Shown: in pieces, positions 16,935 to 25,810 of the stretch
Numbering within the stretch: position 1 is the stretch's first letter
How the letters are laid out: every line of letters starts with the position of its first letter
Notes under the pieces: model-generated
The model's input: only the letters and a program-made list of their open reading frames with translations
What the model was told of the DNA's origin: nothing
The model's database searches: none
Source: Geobacter sp.
GTDB taxonomy: Bacteria; Desulfobacterota; Desulfuromonadia; Geobacterales; Geobacteraceae
Length of the DNA: 64,000 nt
Direction of reading: 5' to 3'
Assembly: GCA_003314535.1 (NCBI GenBank)
Contig: POSG01000010.1
Coordinates: 25,961-89,960, forward strand
Program-made: the position numbers and the translations under genes

Positions 16935-17455
16935 GAAACACCTTCCTGGTATCCCTCGAACACCTCGACCCTTCCGCTGCCCGGATAGAGCGCTACCGTA
17001 TAATACCTGCCGCCGGTCTCCGCCTTCAGGTGAAAGAGCACGAAATCATCCACTCCCAGGGGGCTGAAGTCGAGGATCACGGTTCCCCCGGTCTGCCTGC
17101 CGGCACGGGAAGTGGTTATGTCTTCGAATACTATCCCCTCCCTGAGGGGTTGCCGGTTCAAGAAGCTGTCCTGTGCCGCCGTCTCTTCGCCCGACGCCAG
17201 GATTCGCATAACCTCCGTGTTTCCGTCTGCAAGGTTCAGGCGCAGGCGGTACCCGGTCTTTGTGGCAATGGCCAGGTCTGACAGGTAACGGACCGTGGAA
17301 GCCAGGCTCCTGGCAGAATCCCTGATATCCCCTTCAGTCGTGGACGGCAGGCGCGGTACGACCAGCAAAGCGGCAAGCGAGAGAATGGCCACCACAACTG
17401 CCAACTCGACAAGGGTGAAGCCTTCGATCCGCTTTTCAAACTTTTCTCCAAGCAT
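16931..17455 (-). CDS. gspH: Type II secretion minor pseudopilin GspH
   Basis: 174 aa. The prepilin motif EGFTLVELAVVVAILSLAA lies at residues 11-29. The globular domain starts with the conserved DARSLASTVRY-like helix and continues through several beta strands to the end. The position immediately after gspG (two-base gap) and before gspI fits GspH, which links the tip complex to the pseudopilus shaft. Confidence 0.9.
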   Translation of the reverse strand: MLGEKFEKRIEGFTLVELAVVVAILSLAALLVVPRLPSTTEGDIRDSARSLASTVRYLSDLAIATKTGYRLRLNLADGNTEVMRILASGEETAAQDSFLNRQPLREGIVFEDITTSRAGRQTGGTVILDFSPLGVDDFVLFHLKAETGGRYYTVALYPGSGRVEVFEGYQEGVS

Positions 17456-17457
17456 GG

Positions 17458-17913
17458 TCAGCGCATGTTCCAGCTCTCGATGTCCGCGTCCTTGCCCTCG
17501 CCTCCCCTGGCCCCGTCGGCCCCGAACGAGAACAGGTCGTAATCGCCGTGCTGGCCGGGAGAGATATAGGCGTAGTCATTACCCCAGGGATCCTTCGGGA
17601 TCTCCTTGTTTTCCAGGTATCCGCCCTCACGGTATTTTTTCGGGACAACTCCGCTCGTCGGTTTGCTTATCAGCGACTGGAGACCCTGCTCGGTACCCGG
17701 GAAAACGCCGTTGTCCAGCTTGTAGAGCTTCAGGGCAGTCTCGAAATTCCTGATCTGGACCTTGGCATCGGCAATCTTGGCGTCATCGCTTCTGCCGATG
17801 ATTCTGGGCGCCACCAGGACTGCCAAAAGGCTCAGGATGACAATGACCACCATTATTTCGATGAGCGTGAATCCGCTGGTGCATTTCAGTTGTTTCACGG
17901 TTGAGACCTCCAT
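17458..17913 (-). CDS. gspG: Type II secretion major pseudopilin GspG
   Basis: 151 aa. The motif SGFTLIEIMVVIVILSLLA is followed by the very conserved VAPRIIGRSDDAK. The C-terminal half has the GspG calcium-site region (DPWGNDYAYISPGQHGDYD) and ends SFGADGARGGEG. It is the main subunit of the pseudopilus that pushes substrates through the secretin. It lies 14 bases downstream of gspF. Confidence 0.96.
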   Translation of the reverse strand: MEVSTVKQLKCTSGFTLIEIMVVIVILSLLAVLVAPRIIGRSDDAKIADAKVQIRNFETALKLYKLDNGVFPGTEQGLQSLISKPTSGVVPKKYREGGYLENKEIPKDPWGNDYAYISPGQHGDYDLFSFGADGARGGEGKDADIESWNMR

Positions 17914-17927
17914 TCTTTCATTTCCTA

Positions 17928-19139
17928 TTATCTGATCAGCTGGTTCAGCTCAAAAATCGGCAGCAGAACGGCAATCACCATGATGCCGACAACCAACCCC
18001 ATGGCCAGGACCAGCAAAGGTTCCAGCAGCGACATGTACCTGGTAACGGCAGAAACGAATTCCTTCTCGAATGCCGAGCCCGCTTTCGCCAGCATCTCCT
18101 CCATGTCGCCGCCCTTTTCGCCCACGGAGATCATGTGAACAAGCAGCGGCGGAAACAGGGCAGGGTCCCTCAACGACGCCGACAGGCTCCCGCCTTGCGC
18201 CAGCTCTTCCCGTGCAACGGCCAGGGCATTGCGGTACCTCCTGTTGACCACCACGTCCCCGGTGATCTCCAGAGCCCTGATGACCGGGACACCGCTGGAC
18301 AGCAGAAGGGCCAGTATCCTGGCAAACCTGGAAAGGACGAGCCTGGTCGTGAACCTGCCCACCACCGGCATTCTGAGCAGCCAGGCATCCCGTTTCAAGC
18401 GGAAGGACTCCCGGCCCATGAGCCGCCGATACCAGTACAGTGCGCCGGCCATCGCCAGGAGCAGCAGCCACCACCATTCGCGAAGTACTGTGCTGGTCCT
18501 GATCAGGATGATCGTTATGAGCGGAAGAGCGGCCTTGTTCTGCTGGAAGATCACCACGATCCTGGGAATTACGAAAGCGAGGAGAAACAGCACCACCGCT
18601 GATCCCACAATGCTCATCAGCACCGGATAGGCCAGCGCGGTGGTGATGCGGCTCCTGACAGCCTCCTGGTCTTCGAGAAAACCGGCCAGGCGTTCCAGAA
18701 TCGTGTCGAGCGAGCCGCTGGCCTCTCCTGCCGCAACCATGCTTACATAGCTTTCACTGAAGACATCCGGCTCTCCGGCCAGGGCCCGGGCCAGGGTACC
18801 GCCCTCCGCAAGCCGGGAACGGATGCGGGACAGAACACCCTTCATCTCGCTTTGCCCCTCCTGCTCGCACAGGGTGGCAACGGCCTCATGCACCGGGACC
18901 GAGGCGCCCAGCAGAGTCGAGAGTCGCCGCGTCATGAGAGAAAGTTCCGGTAGGGTCACCCGCTTGCGGAAGAATCTGCGCAGCTTCCCGCCGGGCTCAC
19001 CGGCTGCTTCCGACAACTCGCGGGGATACATGCCTTCGGACCGGAGCGAACGCAGCGCGTCCTGGTAAGAGTCCGCCTCCATGATGCCCGACACCGGGGA
19101 TCCGTCTCCCCTGAAAGCGCTATACCGGAAGGTCGGCAT
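17928..19139 (-). CDS. gspF: Type II secretion inner-membrane platform protein GspF
   Basis: 403 aa, typical length. Two repeated cytoplasmic GspF/PilC domains (about residues 65-190 and 270-390) alternate with three membrane helices (about 170-190, 215-235 and 375-395). Each domain carries the family helix LARALAGEPDVFSESYVSM or SLSASLRDPALFPPLLVHM. The N-terminal MPTFRYSAFRGDG is also characteristic. GspF works with the GspE ATPase to drive pseudopilus assembly. The start overlaps the gspE stop by 20 bases. Confidence 0.95.
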   Translation of the reverse strand: MPTFRYSAFRGDGSPVSGIMEADSYQDALRSLRSEGMYPRELSEAAGEPGGKLRRFFRKRVTLPELSLMTRRLSTLLGASVPVHEAVATLCEQEGQSEMKGVLSRIRSRLAEGGTLARALAGEPDVFSESYVSMVAAGEASGSLDTILERLAGFLEDQEAVRSRITTALAYPVLMSIVGSAVVLFLLAFVIPRIVVIFQQNKAALPLITIILIRTSTVLREWWWLLLLAMAGALYWYRRLMGRESFRLKRDAWLLRMPVVGRFTTRLVLSRFARILALLLSSGVPVIRALEITGDVVVNRRYRNALAVAREELAQGGSLSASLRDPALFPPLLVHMISVGEKGGDMEEMLAKAGSAFEKEFVSAVTRYMSLLEPLLVLAMGLVVGIMVIAVLLPIFELNQLIR

Positions 19140-20691
19140 AATCCTCCTGTGTAACCCGAAGCACTTCCTCGATGGTGGTTATTCCAGCCGCAACCTTGGC
19201 CAGTCCGTCCTCCCGCAGAGTCTTCATGCCCCTGGCAAGGGCGTATTCCTTGATCTCGCCGGAAGGAGCGCGGCGGATTATCATTGAACAGATTTCGGGA
19301 TCGACCAGCAGGAGTTCGTAAATGCCGGTCCGCCCGAGAGTGCCCAGGCCGAAGCAGGCATCGCACCCCCTGCCCCTGTAGAGCACCGGAGGCAAAGTAA
19401 TGCCCGGATACGCCCGGTCGGGCCGGTACTCCTCACGGCAGTGGGGGCAAATCACCCTGACCAGGCGCTGGGCCAGGACCGCGGAAAGAGATGATGCCAC
19501 CAGAAACGGCTCGATCCCCATGTCGATCAGCCGGGTGACCGCTGTCGGAGAATCGTTGGTATGGAGGGTGGAAAGGACCAGGTGCCCGGTGAGACTGGCC
19601 TGGATGGCGATCTCGGCGGTTTCGGCGTCCCGGATCTCGCCGACCATGATAATGTCCGGGTCCTGGCGCAGGATCGAGCGCAGGCCGTTGGCAAAGGTCA
19701 GGTCGATCTTGGGGTTGACCTGTATCTGGCCGACCCCTTTCAACTGGTATTCTATGGGGTCCTCAATGGTAATGATGTTTTTGTCAGGTGAATTGAGGCG
19801 GTTGAGGGCCGCGTAAAGGGTCGTGGACTTGCCGCTCCCAGTTGGACCGGTTACCAGGATGATGCCGCTGTTGCGCCCCAGCAGCCTCTCGATCGCCTTG
19901 ACCCCCGCCGGGGAAAGGCCCATATCCTCCAGGGAGATCAGCCCCTTTTTCTTGTCCAGCAGGCGGAGGACTACCCGTTCGCCGAAAAAGGTGGGAACGA
20001 TGGATACGCGGATGTCGACATCCCGCCCCGTGACAATCACCCTGATGCGCCCGTCCTGGGGAAGCCTCTTTTCGGCGATGTTGAGCCCGGCCATTATCTT
20101 GACCCGCGATATGATCGCTTCCTGGACGATCTTGGGAGGGCTCAGCACCTTGTAGAGGATCCCGTCGATCCTGAAACGCACTTCCACTTCCCGCTCGTAC
20201 GGCTCGATATGGATGTCGCTGGCCCGTTCCTTGACAGCCTGGAACAGGATCGAGTTCAGGAGCCTGATGACCGGCGCCTCGTCAGTAATTTCGATGAGGT
20301 CCCGGGGCTCATTGAATTCGGTGGCAATGGTCGAAAGGTCCTCTCCCTCCAGTTCCTCCACGACCTCCTGGGCCGATCCGGAACCCCGCGAATAGAGATG
20401 GCTGAATGCTTCCAGAAGAACGTCTCCCGTGGTCAGCAGAAGGTCGACCGGCAGCCCGAAAATCCCCCGGATCTCATCCACGGCCGATAAAGCTGCAGGA
20501 TTTCCAACCGCCACTGTCAGCCTGCCGTTCTCCTCCCACAGCGGCAAAACCAGGTTGGAGCGGACGAAACCCAGCGGCAGACGCTCGAGGAAGGTTGCAT
20601 CAACCCTGTCGGCATCGATAACTGCAAGGAACGGCAGGCCCAGCCTGGCGGCCATGGCTTCCATGTTACTGTTTGAACTGTTTGGAATCAT
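19120..20691 (-). CDS. gspE: Type II secretion ATPase GspE
   Basis: 523 aa. An N-terminal GspE_N domain (about 1-150) precedes the RecA-like motor. Walker A is GPTGSGKSTTLYAAL (about residue 283), followed by the Asp box, Walker B-like DPDIIMVGEIRDAETAE and the His box. A tetracysteine zinc-binding loop (CPHC and CDAC) lies at about 445-480. It hydrolyses ATP at the inner membrane to power pseudopilus extension. The gene overlaps the end of gspD by 26 bases and starts at an ATG preceded by AAGGGA. Confidence 0.96.
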   Translation of the reverse strand: MIPNSSNSNMEAMAARLGLPFLAVIDADRVDATFLERLPLGFVRSNLVLPLWEENGRLTVAVGNPAALSAVDEIRGIFGLPVDLLLTTGDVLLEAFSHLYSRGSGSAQEVVEELEGEDLSTIATEFNEPRDLIEITDEAPVIRLLNSILFQAVKERASDIHIEPYEREVEVRFRIDGILYKVLSPPKIVQEAIISRVKIMAGLNIAEKRLPQDGRIRVIVTGRDVDIRVSIVPTFFGERVVLRLLDKKKGLISLEDMGLSPAGVKAIERLLGRNSGIILVTGPTGSGKSTTLYAALNRLNSPDKNIITIEDPIEYQLKGVGQIQVNPKIDLTFANGLRSILRQDPDIIMVGEIRDAETAEIAIQASLTGHLVLSTLHTNDSPTAVTRLIDMGIEPFLVASSLSAVLAQRLVRVICPHCREEYRPDRAYPGITLPPVLYRGRGCDACFGLGTLGRTGIYELLLVDPEICSMIIRRAPSGEIKEYALARGMKTLREDGLAKVAAGITTIEEVLRVTQEDYADLPV

Positions 20692-22336
20692 TGTGTCCCT
20701 TCAGTTCCTTGTCCAGTTTTATTGCTCTGTCACCGGAGACTTCATTCTCGAATCTCCGCTTCTGCTCTTCGGAAACCCTGGCCATGTCAGCAGCATCACG
20801 GACGATGCGGGGCGTAAGAAGGATCATCAGGTTGGTCTTTTGCTTGGTTTTGGATGTGGTCTTGAACAGGTAGCCCAGGATGGGAATATCGCCAAGCAGC
20901 GGGATCTTGTTCACGGTTTCCTCGTCGCGATTCTGGATCAGTCCGCCGATCACCACAGTGTCCGCATCCTTGACCACCACGGAGGTCTTAGCCGAACGCT
21001 TGGTTGTCGTGATGTCAGCCGCCGCTCCCTTGAAGACCGCGTTCTTCACTGCCGAAATCTCCTGGTAGATGTCCAGCTTGATATACTCCCCCTCGGTTAT
21101 CTGTGGAGTGATCTTCAGGGTGATGCCGGTATCCTTCCGTTCGATCGACTGCTGGGACAGTCCGGTTGACGTGAGGTTGGTCTGGGTCAGGAAAGGTACG
21201 TTTTCACCTACGAAAATTTCTGCTTCCTTGTTGTCGGAGGTCATGATGGTGGGCGTGGACAGGACATTCACTGCGCCGTTCTGGTCCAGCAGCTTGAGCA
21301 CCGCTGAAATATTGACATTTTTTGCCAGCCCTTCCAGGGCCTGCACTACAGCCTGCTGCTGGGCGCTGGCATCTGCAGCCAGGAAACCGAATGCGTCGAA
21401 AACACCTGCAGCCGCGACACTCCCCTCGGAGCCTGCCCCCGAAACGCCGATCTGTGTGCCGATTTCCCGCAATTTGTCTATTGAAATTTCAGCGATGAGC
21501 GCCTGGACGAACACCTGCCTGCGCCTGCGGTCCAGTTTGCGGATGACCTGAAGCAGATTCTGGTAGTCTGTAGGCGAAGCCATTATCACGAGGGAGTTTG
21601 TCGCCTTGTCCGGGGTAATGCTTACCTTGCCCCCCTCCAGGACGGACTGCTGGGTCGGGCCGGGCTGGGAAGCGCTGGCGGATGAGCCCTTGATCATCCC
21701 GTCGAGAACCTTGGCGACCTCGGTGGAATCGGCGTTTTCCAGGTAACAGACGTTGATCTTGCTGTTGGTGCTTGGAGACGGCACATCGATGGCTTTTATG
21801 ATGTCGATGATTTTCTGGATGTTCAGGGATGAATCCACCACCAGCAGCATGTTGGCCGGTCCGAACGGGGCGATATGCCCGTCCTTGGAAACCACAGGCT
21901 GGAGAAAAGCGGCGGCTTCCGACGCCGATATCCTCTCCAGCCTGATTAGCCTGGCCACGTACAGCTCGTTGACGGGTGTCCTTTCAGACCCGGTAATCAG
22001 CTTTATGCCGGCCTGCCTGGCCGCGGATGTGGGCATGATCTTGTAGACACGGCCGGCCTTCACCACGGTGAACCCCTTCAGCTCCAGCACCGACGTGAAC
22101 ACTCCGAACGCTTCGTCAACCGTGAGCTTCGCCGGCGAGAAAACCGAGATTTTGCCCTTGACCCGGTCGTCCATGACAATGTTCTTGCCGGTCAGGTCAC
22201 TGATGAACTTGGCCATTGTCGAAATGTCGACATCATTGAAATTCAGCACGATTCCTTTTCCGTACCCGGCATGGGGCAGGAAAAGGGTTATCGCCAGAAG
22301 AACCGCCATGGTCGCGCCGTGAATTCTCTTCTTCAA
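20666..22336 (-). CDS. gspD: Type II secretion secretin GspD
   Basis: 556 aa. A signal peptide (about residues 1-26) is followed by an N0 domain starting IVLNFNDVDISTMAKFISD, then N1-N3 repeats. The C-terminal secretin domain (about 300-520) includes VPFLTQTNLTSTGLSQQ and the gate region ending DIPILGYLFKTTSKTK. It forms the outer-membrane channel of the type II system. The protein is somewhat short for a GspD because the S domain at the C-terminus is minimal. No pilotin gene is adjacent. It lies 72 bases downstream of gspC. Confidence 0.95.
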   Translation of the reverse strand: MKKRIHGATMAVLLAITLFLPHAGYGKGIVLNFNDVDISTMAKFISDLTGKNIVMDDRVKGKISVFSPAKLTVDEAFGVFTSVLELKGFTVVKAGRVYKIMPTSAARQAGIKLITGSERTPVNELYVARLIRLERISASEAAAFLQPVVSKDGHIAPFGPANMLLVVDSSLNIQKIIDIIKAIDVPSPSTNSKINVCYLENADSTEVAKVLDGMIKGSSASASQPGPTQQSVLEGGKVSITPDKATNSLVIMASPTDYQNLLQVIRKLDRRRRQVFVQALIAEISIDKLREIGTQIGVSGAGSEGSVAAAGVFDAFGFLAADASAQQQAVVQALEGLAKNVNISAVLKLLDQNGAVNVLSTPTIMTSDNKEAEIFVGENVPFLTQTNLTSTGLSQQSIERKDTGITLKITPQITEGEYIKLDIYQEISAVKNAVFKGAAADITTTKRSAKTSVVVKDADTVVIGGLIQNRDEETVNKIPLLGDIPILGYLFKTTSKTKQKTNLMILLTPRIVRDAADMARVSEEQKRRFENEVSGDRAIKLDKELKGHNDSKQFKQ

Positions 22337-22408
22337 GAAAAACCTCCCATCGATTTCAGGGAGCAGGAGATCCCGTGCCCGGCTTTGTCTCCTGCCTGGT
22401 ATCGCACA

Positions 22409-23269
22409 TTATCGTATATCGTAGTTCATCGACACCGGCTTGCCCTCGCGTATCAGATCGAGCTTGATCCGGCTCTGACCCTTGAGGGAAAGCAGGGATT
22501 GCATGGCCCTGTCCGGCGAATCAATGGTGAAATCGTTTATCCGCAGCAATGTGTCGCCGTTTTTGATGCCCAGAATGGCGAATATTCCCGATTGCTTGAC
22601 TTCCGACACCCTGAAGCCCTCGACCTTTCCTTCTCTAATGCTCGGGAGAAGGCGGGCATCGGTCATGGCCTGCCCCATATTGTCAAGGGACGCCGCCAGG
22701 CTTCTCTGGTCAACCACATAGCTCCCCGGTGAAATCTGGCTGGCCATCCCTCCTGGAGCGCCCTCCCGCAAAGGGCTCGTGGAGTCCCCGCCGGTTACCG
22801 CCGTAGGAACATGAAGCCTGACGCGCTTGCCTGCATTGCCGATTTCAATGCTTTCCCTTCTGACCGACAGAAGCGGACCCATGTCGAAAACTTTTTCGCC
22901 AAGCCTGAAGACCCTCTCCTCCCGAGTGCTCTGTCGCTGGACCAGCGCGAAGGTCTCCCTGAACGAGCCCATGACTGTCCCGACGAGAACAAGGTCGGAC
23001 GGCAAAGCGGCTGGCTTCCCCTGCCCACCTGAAAGCAAAGTCAACTTCCCCCCGGCAGCCTTGCCGAAAAGGCATTTTTCAAGGATCGGCCCGTATGACG
23101 GGAAGTCATCGTTCTGAACCGGTGCAGACAAGGGCGCTGGATGCCTGACGGAAGAACCGGGCGCCCGTGAAAGCCGGAAACCGATAAAATCCGACACTAT
23201 CATGGCAAGCGCCATGATAACCAGTGCTGCCAAGCCGATATTCAAGAGCAGAACGGCATTTTTACCCAT
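22409..23269 (-). CDS. gspC: Type II secretion inner-membrane protein GspC
   Basis: 286 aa from the ATG at 23269 (AGAGAA upstream); the frame can be extended 63 codons, but without a better start. A membrane helix lies at about residues 8-28, then a homology-region domain (LVLVGTVMGSFRETFALVQ) and a C-terminal PDZ domain (FRVSEVKQSGIFAILGIKNG, DTLLRINDFTI). GspC connects the inner-membrane platform to the N domains of the secretin. It is the first gene of the operon. Confidence 0.9.
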   Translation of the reverse strand: MGKNAVLLLNIGLAALVIMALAMIVSDFIGFRLSRAPGSSVRHPAPLSAPVQNDDFPSYGPILEKCLFGKAAGGKLTLLSGGQGKPAALPSDLVLVGTVMGSFRETFALVQRQSTREERVFRLGEKVFDMGPLLSVRRESIEIGNAGKRVRLHVPTAVTGGDSTSPLREGAPGGMASQISPGSYVVDQRSLAASLDNMGQAMTDARLLPSIREGKVEGFRVSEVKQSGIFAILGIKNGDTLLRINDFTIDSPDRAMQSLLSLKGQSRIKLDLIREGKPVSMNYDIR

Positions 23270-23594
23270 GACAAGTTCTCTTCTGACTGTTTTTGAAATC
23301 GCGGTGGAAGCACCGCGTGGCATGTATTTCCGGACGGCCGTGCAAATTCGGACGGCGACCGGCTTTCCGCCGTATCGTACCGCATACAGCGGACGGCGCC
23401 CGGCGCTGAAAAGCTTGGCCTTTTCCCCGGCTGCTGCCGGGCTTTTGAATATTTCCACATATTACGGAAAACTGCAAGCGTTGATCAGGCTCGGGAATAG
23501 ATTGATCTTTCAGCCATTCGTGCTAAGATTGCCGCTCAGGAACTCTCCTGGCAACCGAAACAAACACCCAAATAACAACGGAAACTTATTGCCA
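23270..23594. other. Divergent intergenic region between gspC and mqnB
   Basis: About 325 bases holding the promoter regions of the type II secretion operon (minus) and the mqnB-mqnD pair (plus). An in-frame extension of gspC covers part of it but has no supported start. Confidence 0.5.
23502..23529 (+). promoter_or_regulatory. Candidate promoter for mqnB-mqnD
   Basis: TTGATC, a 16-base spacer, then TAAGAT, about 65 bases before the mqnB ATG. An identical TTGATC occurs 21 bases earlier. Moderate match to sigma-70. Confidence 0.4.
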
Positions 23595-24314
23595 ATGGAT
23601 TCTATCGTAATATCCGCGGCCACTGACGGTGAATTGTCAGTCCTCATCGAGAGGTACGGGGCCGGGCAGCATTCTTCCACACTCCCCCTTAACATTCATG
23701 ACATCCAGATTCATGGAAAGAGGGTACTGCTCGCAACTACTGGTATCGGCAAAGCGCTCGCGGCTTCTTCAATCACTGCCCTGATTAATGCTTTTTCCCC
23801 TGCTTTGATCATAAACACAGGCTGCGCAGGAGCATATACCGGCAGCGGCCTCGAGACGGGAGACCTGGCCCTGGCAACCTGCGAGATCTTTGCCGACGAA
23901 GGGGTTGAAACTCCTGACGGGTGGCAATCCCTCGAACAGATGGGTATTTCTCTCCGGTGGAAAGACGGCCCCGGTTTCGGAAACGAAATCCCTCTCTCTG
24001 CTGCGCTGGTCAAGGATGCCCGCCGAATCGCGGCCATGCACGGATTCAAGTTCAAAGCGGGGAAATTTCTCACCGTTTCAACCTGCAGTGGAAGCAGCAC
24101 GCGCGGAGAAGTACTTGTCAAGCGCTACGGGGGAGTCTGCGAAAATATGGAAGGCGCCGCAGTGGCCCTCACCGCCTCACTCTACGGAATTCCATTCCTG
24201 GAAGTGCGAGGCATAAGCAATATCGTGGAAGACCGCGACCTTTCCCGTTGGGACATTCCCCTTGCTGTCGCCTCGGCATCAAGCTTCATCGAGCGGTTCC
24301 TGGAGAGAGTGTGA
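23595..24314 (+). CDS. mqnB: Futalosine hydrolase MqnB
   Basis: 239 aa nucleoside-phosphorylase fold. Motifs are LLATTGIGKALAASS (phosphate/ribose loop), FSPALIINTGCAGAY, and the purine-binding region ENMEGAAVALTASLYGIPFLE. A conserved-looking VRGISNIVEDRD follows, with the catalytic Asp. It removes hypoxanthine from futalosine (or adenine from aminofutalosine) to give dehypoxanthinyl futalosine, a step of the alternative menaquinone pathway. Adjacency to mqnD supports the assignment over MTA/SAH nucleosidase. The start is the ATG at 23595; the ribosome binding site is weak. Confidence 0.9.
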   Translation: MDSIVISAATDGELSVLIERYGAGQHSSTLPLNIHDIQIHGKRVLLATTGIGKALAASSITALINAFSPALIINTGCAGAYTGSGLETGDLALATCEIFADEGVETPDGWQSLEQMGISLRWKDGPGFGNEIPLSAALVKDARRIAAMHGFKFKAGKFLTVSTCSGSSTRGEVLVKRYGGVCENMEGAAVALTASLYGIPFLEVRGISNIVEDRDLSRWDIPLAVASASSFIERFLERV

Positions 24315-24316
24315 CC

Positions 24317-25189
24317 ATGCGGACGTTATCTCTTGGTTATTCACCATGCCCCAATGATACCTTGATGTTCTACCCACTGGTCCATGGACTCGTCGAAACG
24401 GGCGACCTCAGGTTCAGGGAACGCCTGGAGGACGTGGAAACACTCAACATGCTGGCAATTGAAAACGCCCTGGATGTGTGCAAGGTTTCCTATCATGCAT
24501 TCGCCCACATCCGGCAACACTATGTTCTTCTCCGTTCCGGCGGCGCAATGGGGAAGGGATGCGGCCCGATCATCGTTGCCCGCCAGGATAGCCGGATCGC
24601 CAACCTGCAGGACAAACGGTTCGCAACACCCGGACGTTACACCACCGCCCATCTGCTCCTCAGGCTTTTCAACCCGCAAATTGCCCGTATCACCCCCATG
24701 CCGTTTCATGAAATCCTTCCCGCGGTTGTGGAAGGGAGGGTCGATGCAGGCGTCATAATTCACGAGTCCCGCTTCACCTTCCAGGATTACGGGCTGAAAA
24801 GAATCCTGGACCTGGGCGAATGGTGGGAAAGCAAGACAGGCCTTCCCCTCCCCCTGGGCGGAATAGCCGCAAAACGCAACCTTGGAGATTCGCTTCTGCA
24901 TGGGGTCGGCAAAGCTGTCAGGGCAAGTGTCGATTATGCAACCAGCCACCAGGGCGAAGCATTGAAATATATCCGCTCCCATGCCAGGGAAATGGACGAC
25001 GATGTCTGTTCATCCCATATCGCTCTCTATGTGAACCAGCATTCCATCGACCCGGGACCTGAAGGCGAAAGGGCCGCCGAAGCACTGATTTCGCTCGCTG
25101 CCAAGCGGGGATTGGTCCCCGATTCAAGCCTCCCTGTTTATGTTTCCAACTGCCCCCCGCTACCGCCCGCGGACCATCGACCATTTTAA
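24317..25189 (+). CDS. mqnD: 1,4-dihydroxy-6-naphthoate synthase MqnD
   Basis: 290 aa, starting at the ATG two bases after the mqnB stop. The N-terminus reads LSLGYSPCPNDTLMFYPLVH, the family signature. The protein is a periplasmic-binding-protein fold enzyme with KVSYHAFAHI and HESRFTFQDYGLKRILDLGEWW. It converts cyclic dehypoxanthinyl futalosine to 1,4-dihydroxy-6-naphthoate in the futalosine pathway to menaquinone, the quinone needed for anaerobic respiration. It is tightly coupled to mqnB. Confidence 0.95.
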   Translation: MRTLSLGYSPCPNDTLMFYPLVHGLVETGDLRFRERLEDVETLNMLAIENALDVCKVSYHAFAHIRQHYVLLRSGGAMGKGCGPIIVARQDSRIANLQDKRFATPGRYTTAHLLLRLFNPQIARITPMPFHEILPAVVEGRVDAGVIIHESRFTFQDYGLKRILDLGEWWESKTGLPLPLGGIAAKRNLGDSLLHGVGKAVRASVDYATSHQGEALKYIRSHAREMDDDVCSSHIALYVNQHSIDPGPEGERAAEALISLAAKRGLVPDSSLPVYVSNCPPLPPADHRPF

Positions 25190-25231
25190 CAATATTATCA
25201 GCAACTTATCTTGTTTTTGGCCACTTTTTTC

Positions 25232-25260
25232 TTGACATTGAAGGGAGTCCTGTAGTATAT
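25232..25260 (+). promoter_or_regulatory. Sigma-70 promoter for the RlpA-like gene
   Basis: TTGACA at 25232-25237, a 17-base spacer and GTATAT at 25255-25260. Start of transcription is expected near 25267, leaving a very short leader before the ATG at 25288. Confidence 0.6.
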
Positions 25261-25287
25261 GGGTACCTCGCCCAGAAGGAGGTGCCG

Positions 25288-25743
25288 ATGGCATTGCTGA
25301 ACCGAAGGGGCATGGTGGCGTTGTCAATAGCCAGCCAGGCTCTGCTCCTTCAGATCCAGACACTTCCCTTGCAAGCAGCAGATTTATTGTCGGATGAAAA
25401 AAAGGATAATATTGAGCAAAACCGCCCGGTCCCGGGAGAGAAAACCGGCAAGGAAGGAATTGCCACTTATTACGCTAAGAAGTACACGGGAAAGAGAACA
25501 GCATCTGGAAGCAGGTATTGCCCCAAGAAGCTTACGGCTGCACATCCGAGCCTGCCATTGGGGTCAAGAGTCAAGGTGGTAAACCTTGCCAACAAAAACG
25601 AAGTACATGTAACTGTCAATGACCGCTGCCGCAAAAAAAGCGTGCCTTTTATCGATCTATCGCATGCGGCGGCAAAACAGTTGGGGTTTCTCGGAAAAGG
25701 GACGGCAAAAGTCCTGATTCAGCCTCTGGACGAGGAATCCTGA
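25288..25743 (+). CDS. RlpA-like double-psi beta-barrel protein
   Basis: 151 aa from the ATG at 25288, which has AAGGAGGT five bases upstream. A signal-peptide-like segment (about residues 8-30) is followed by a linker and the RlpA double-psi barrel. Motifs are GIATYYAKKYTGKRTASG, AAHPSLPLGSRVKVVNL, VTVNDRC and PFIDLSHAAAKQLGF. The Asp of NDRC is the lytic transglycosylase catalytic residue in RlpA, and the His of AAHPSLP is also kept. No SPOR domain is present, so it would be a minimal form without septal peptidoglycan targeting. It is monocistronic between its own promoter and a strong terminator. Confidence 0.88.
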   Translation: MALLNRRGMVALSIASQALLLQIQTLPLQAADLLSDEKKDNIEQNRPVPGEKTGKEGIATYYAKKYTGKRTASGSRYCPKKLTAAHPSLPLGSRVKVVNLANKNEVHVTVNDRCRKKSVPFIDLSHAAAKQLGFLGKGTAKVLIQPLDEES

Positions 25744-25766
25744 AAAAAATCATTGGGCGAACAGAA

Positions 25767-25800
25767 ACAGAAAGGCCGGGTGGATACCCGGCCTTTCTGT
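25767..25800. terminator. Bidirectional intrinsic terminator
   Basis: A perfect 15-bp inverted repeat, ACAGAAAGGCCGGGT then ACCCGGCCTTTCTGT, around a GGAT loop. It lies between the convergent rlpA-like and TPR lipoprotein genes and has T-rich flanks in both directions. Confidence 0.85.
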
Positions 25801-25810
25801 TTTCCGCCTG

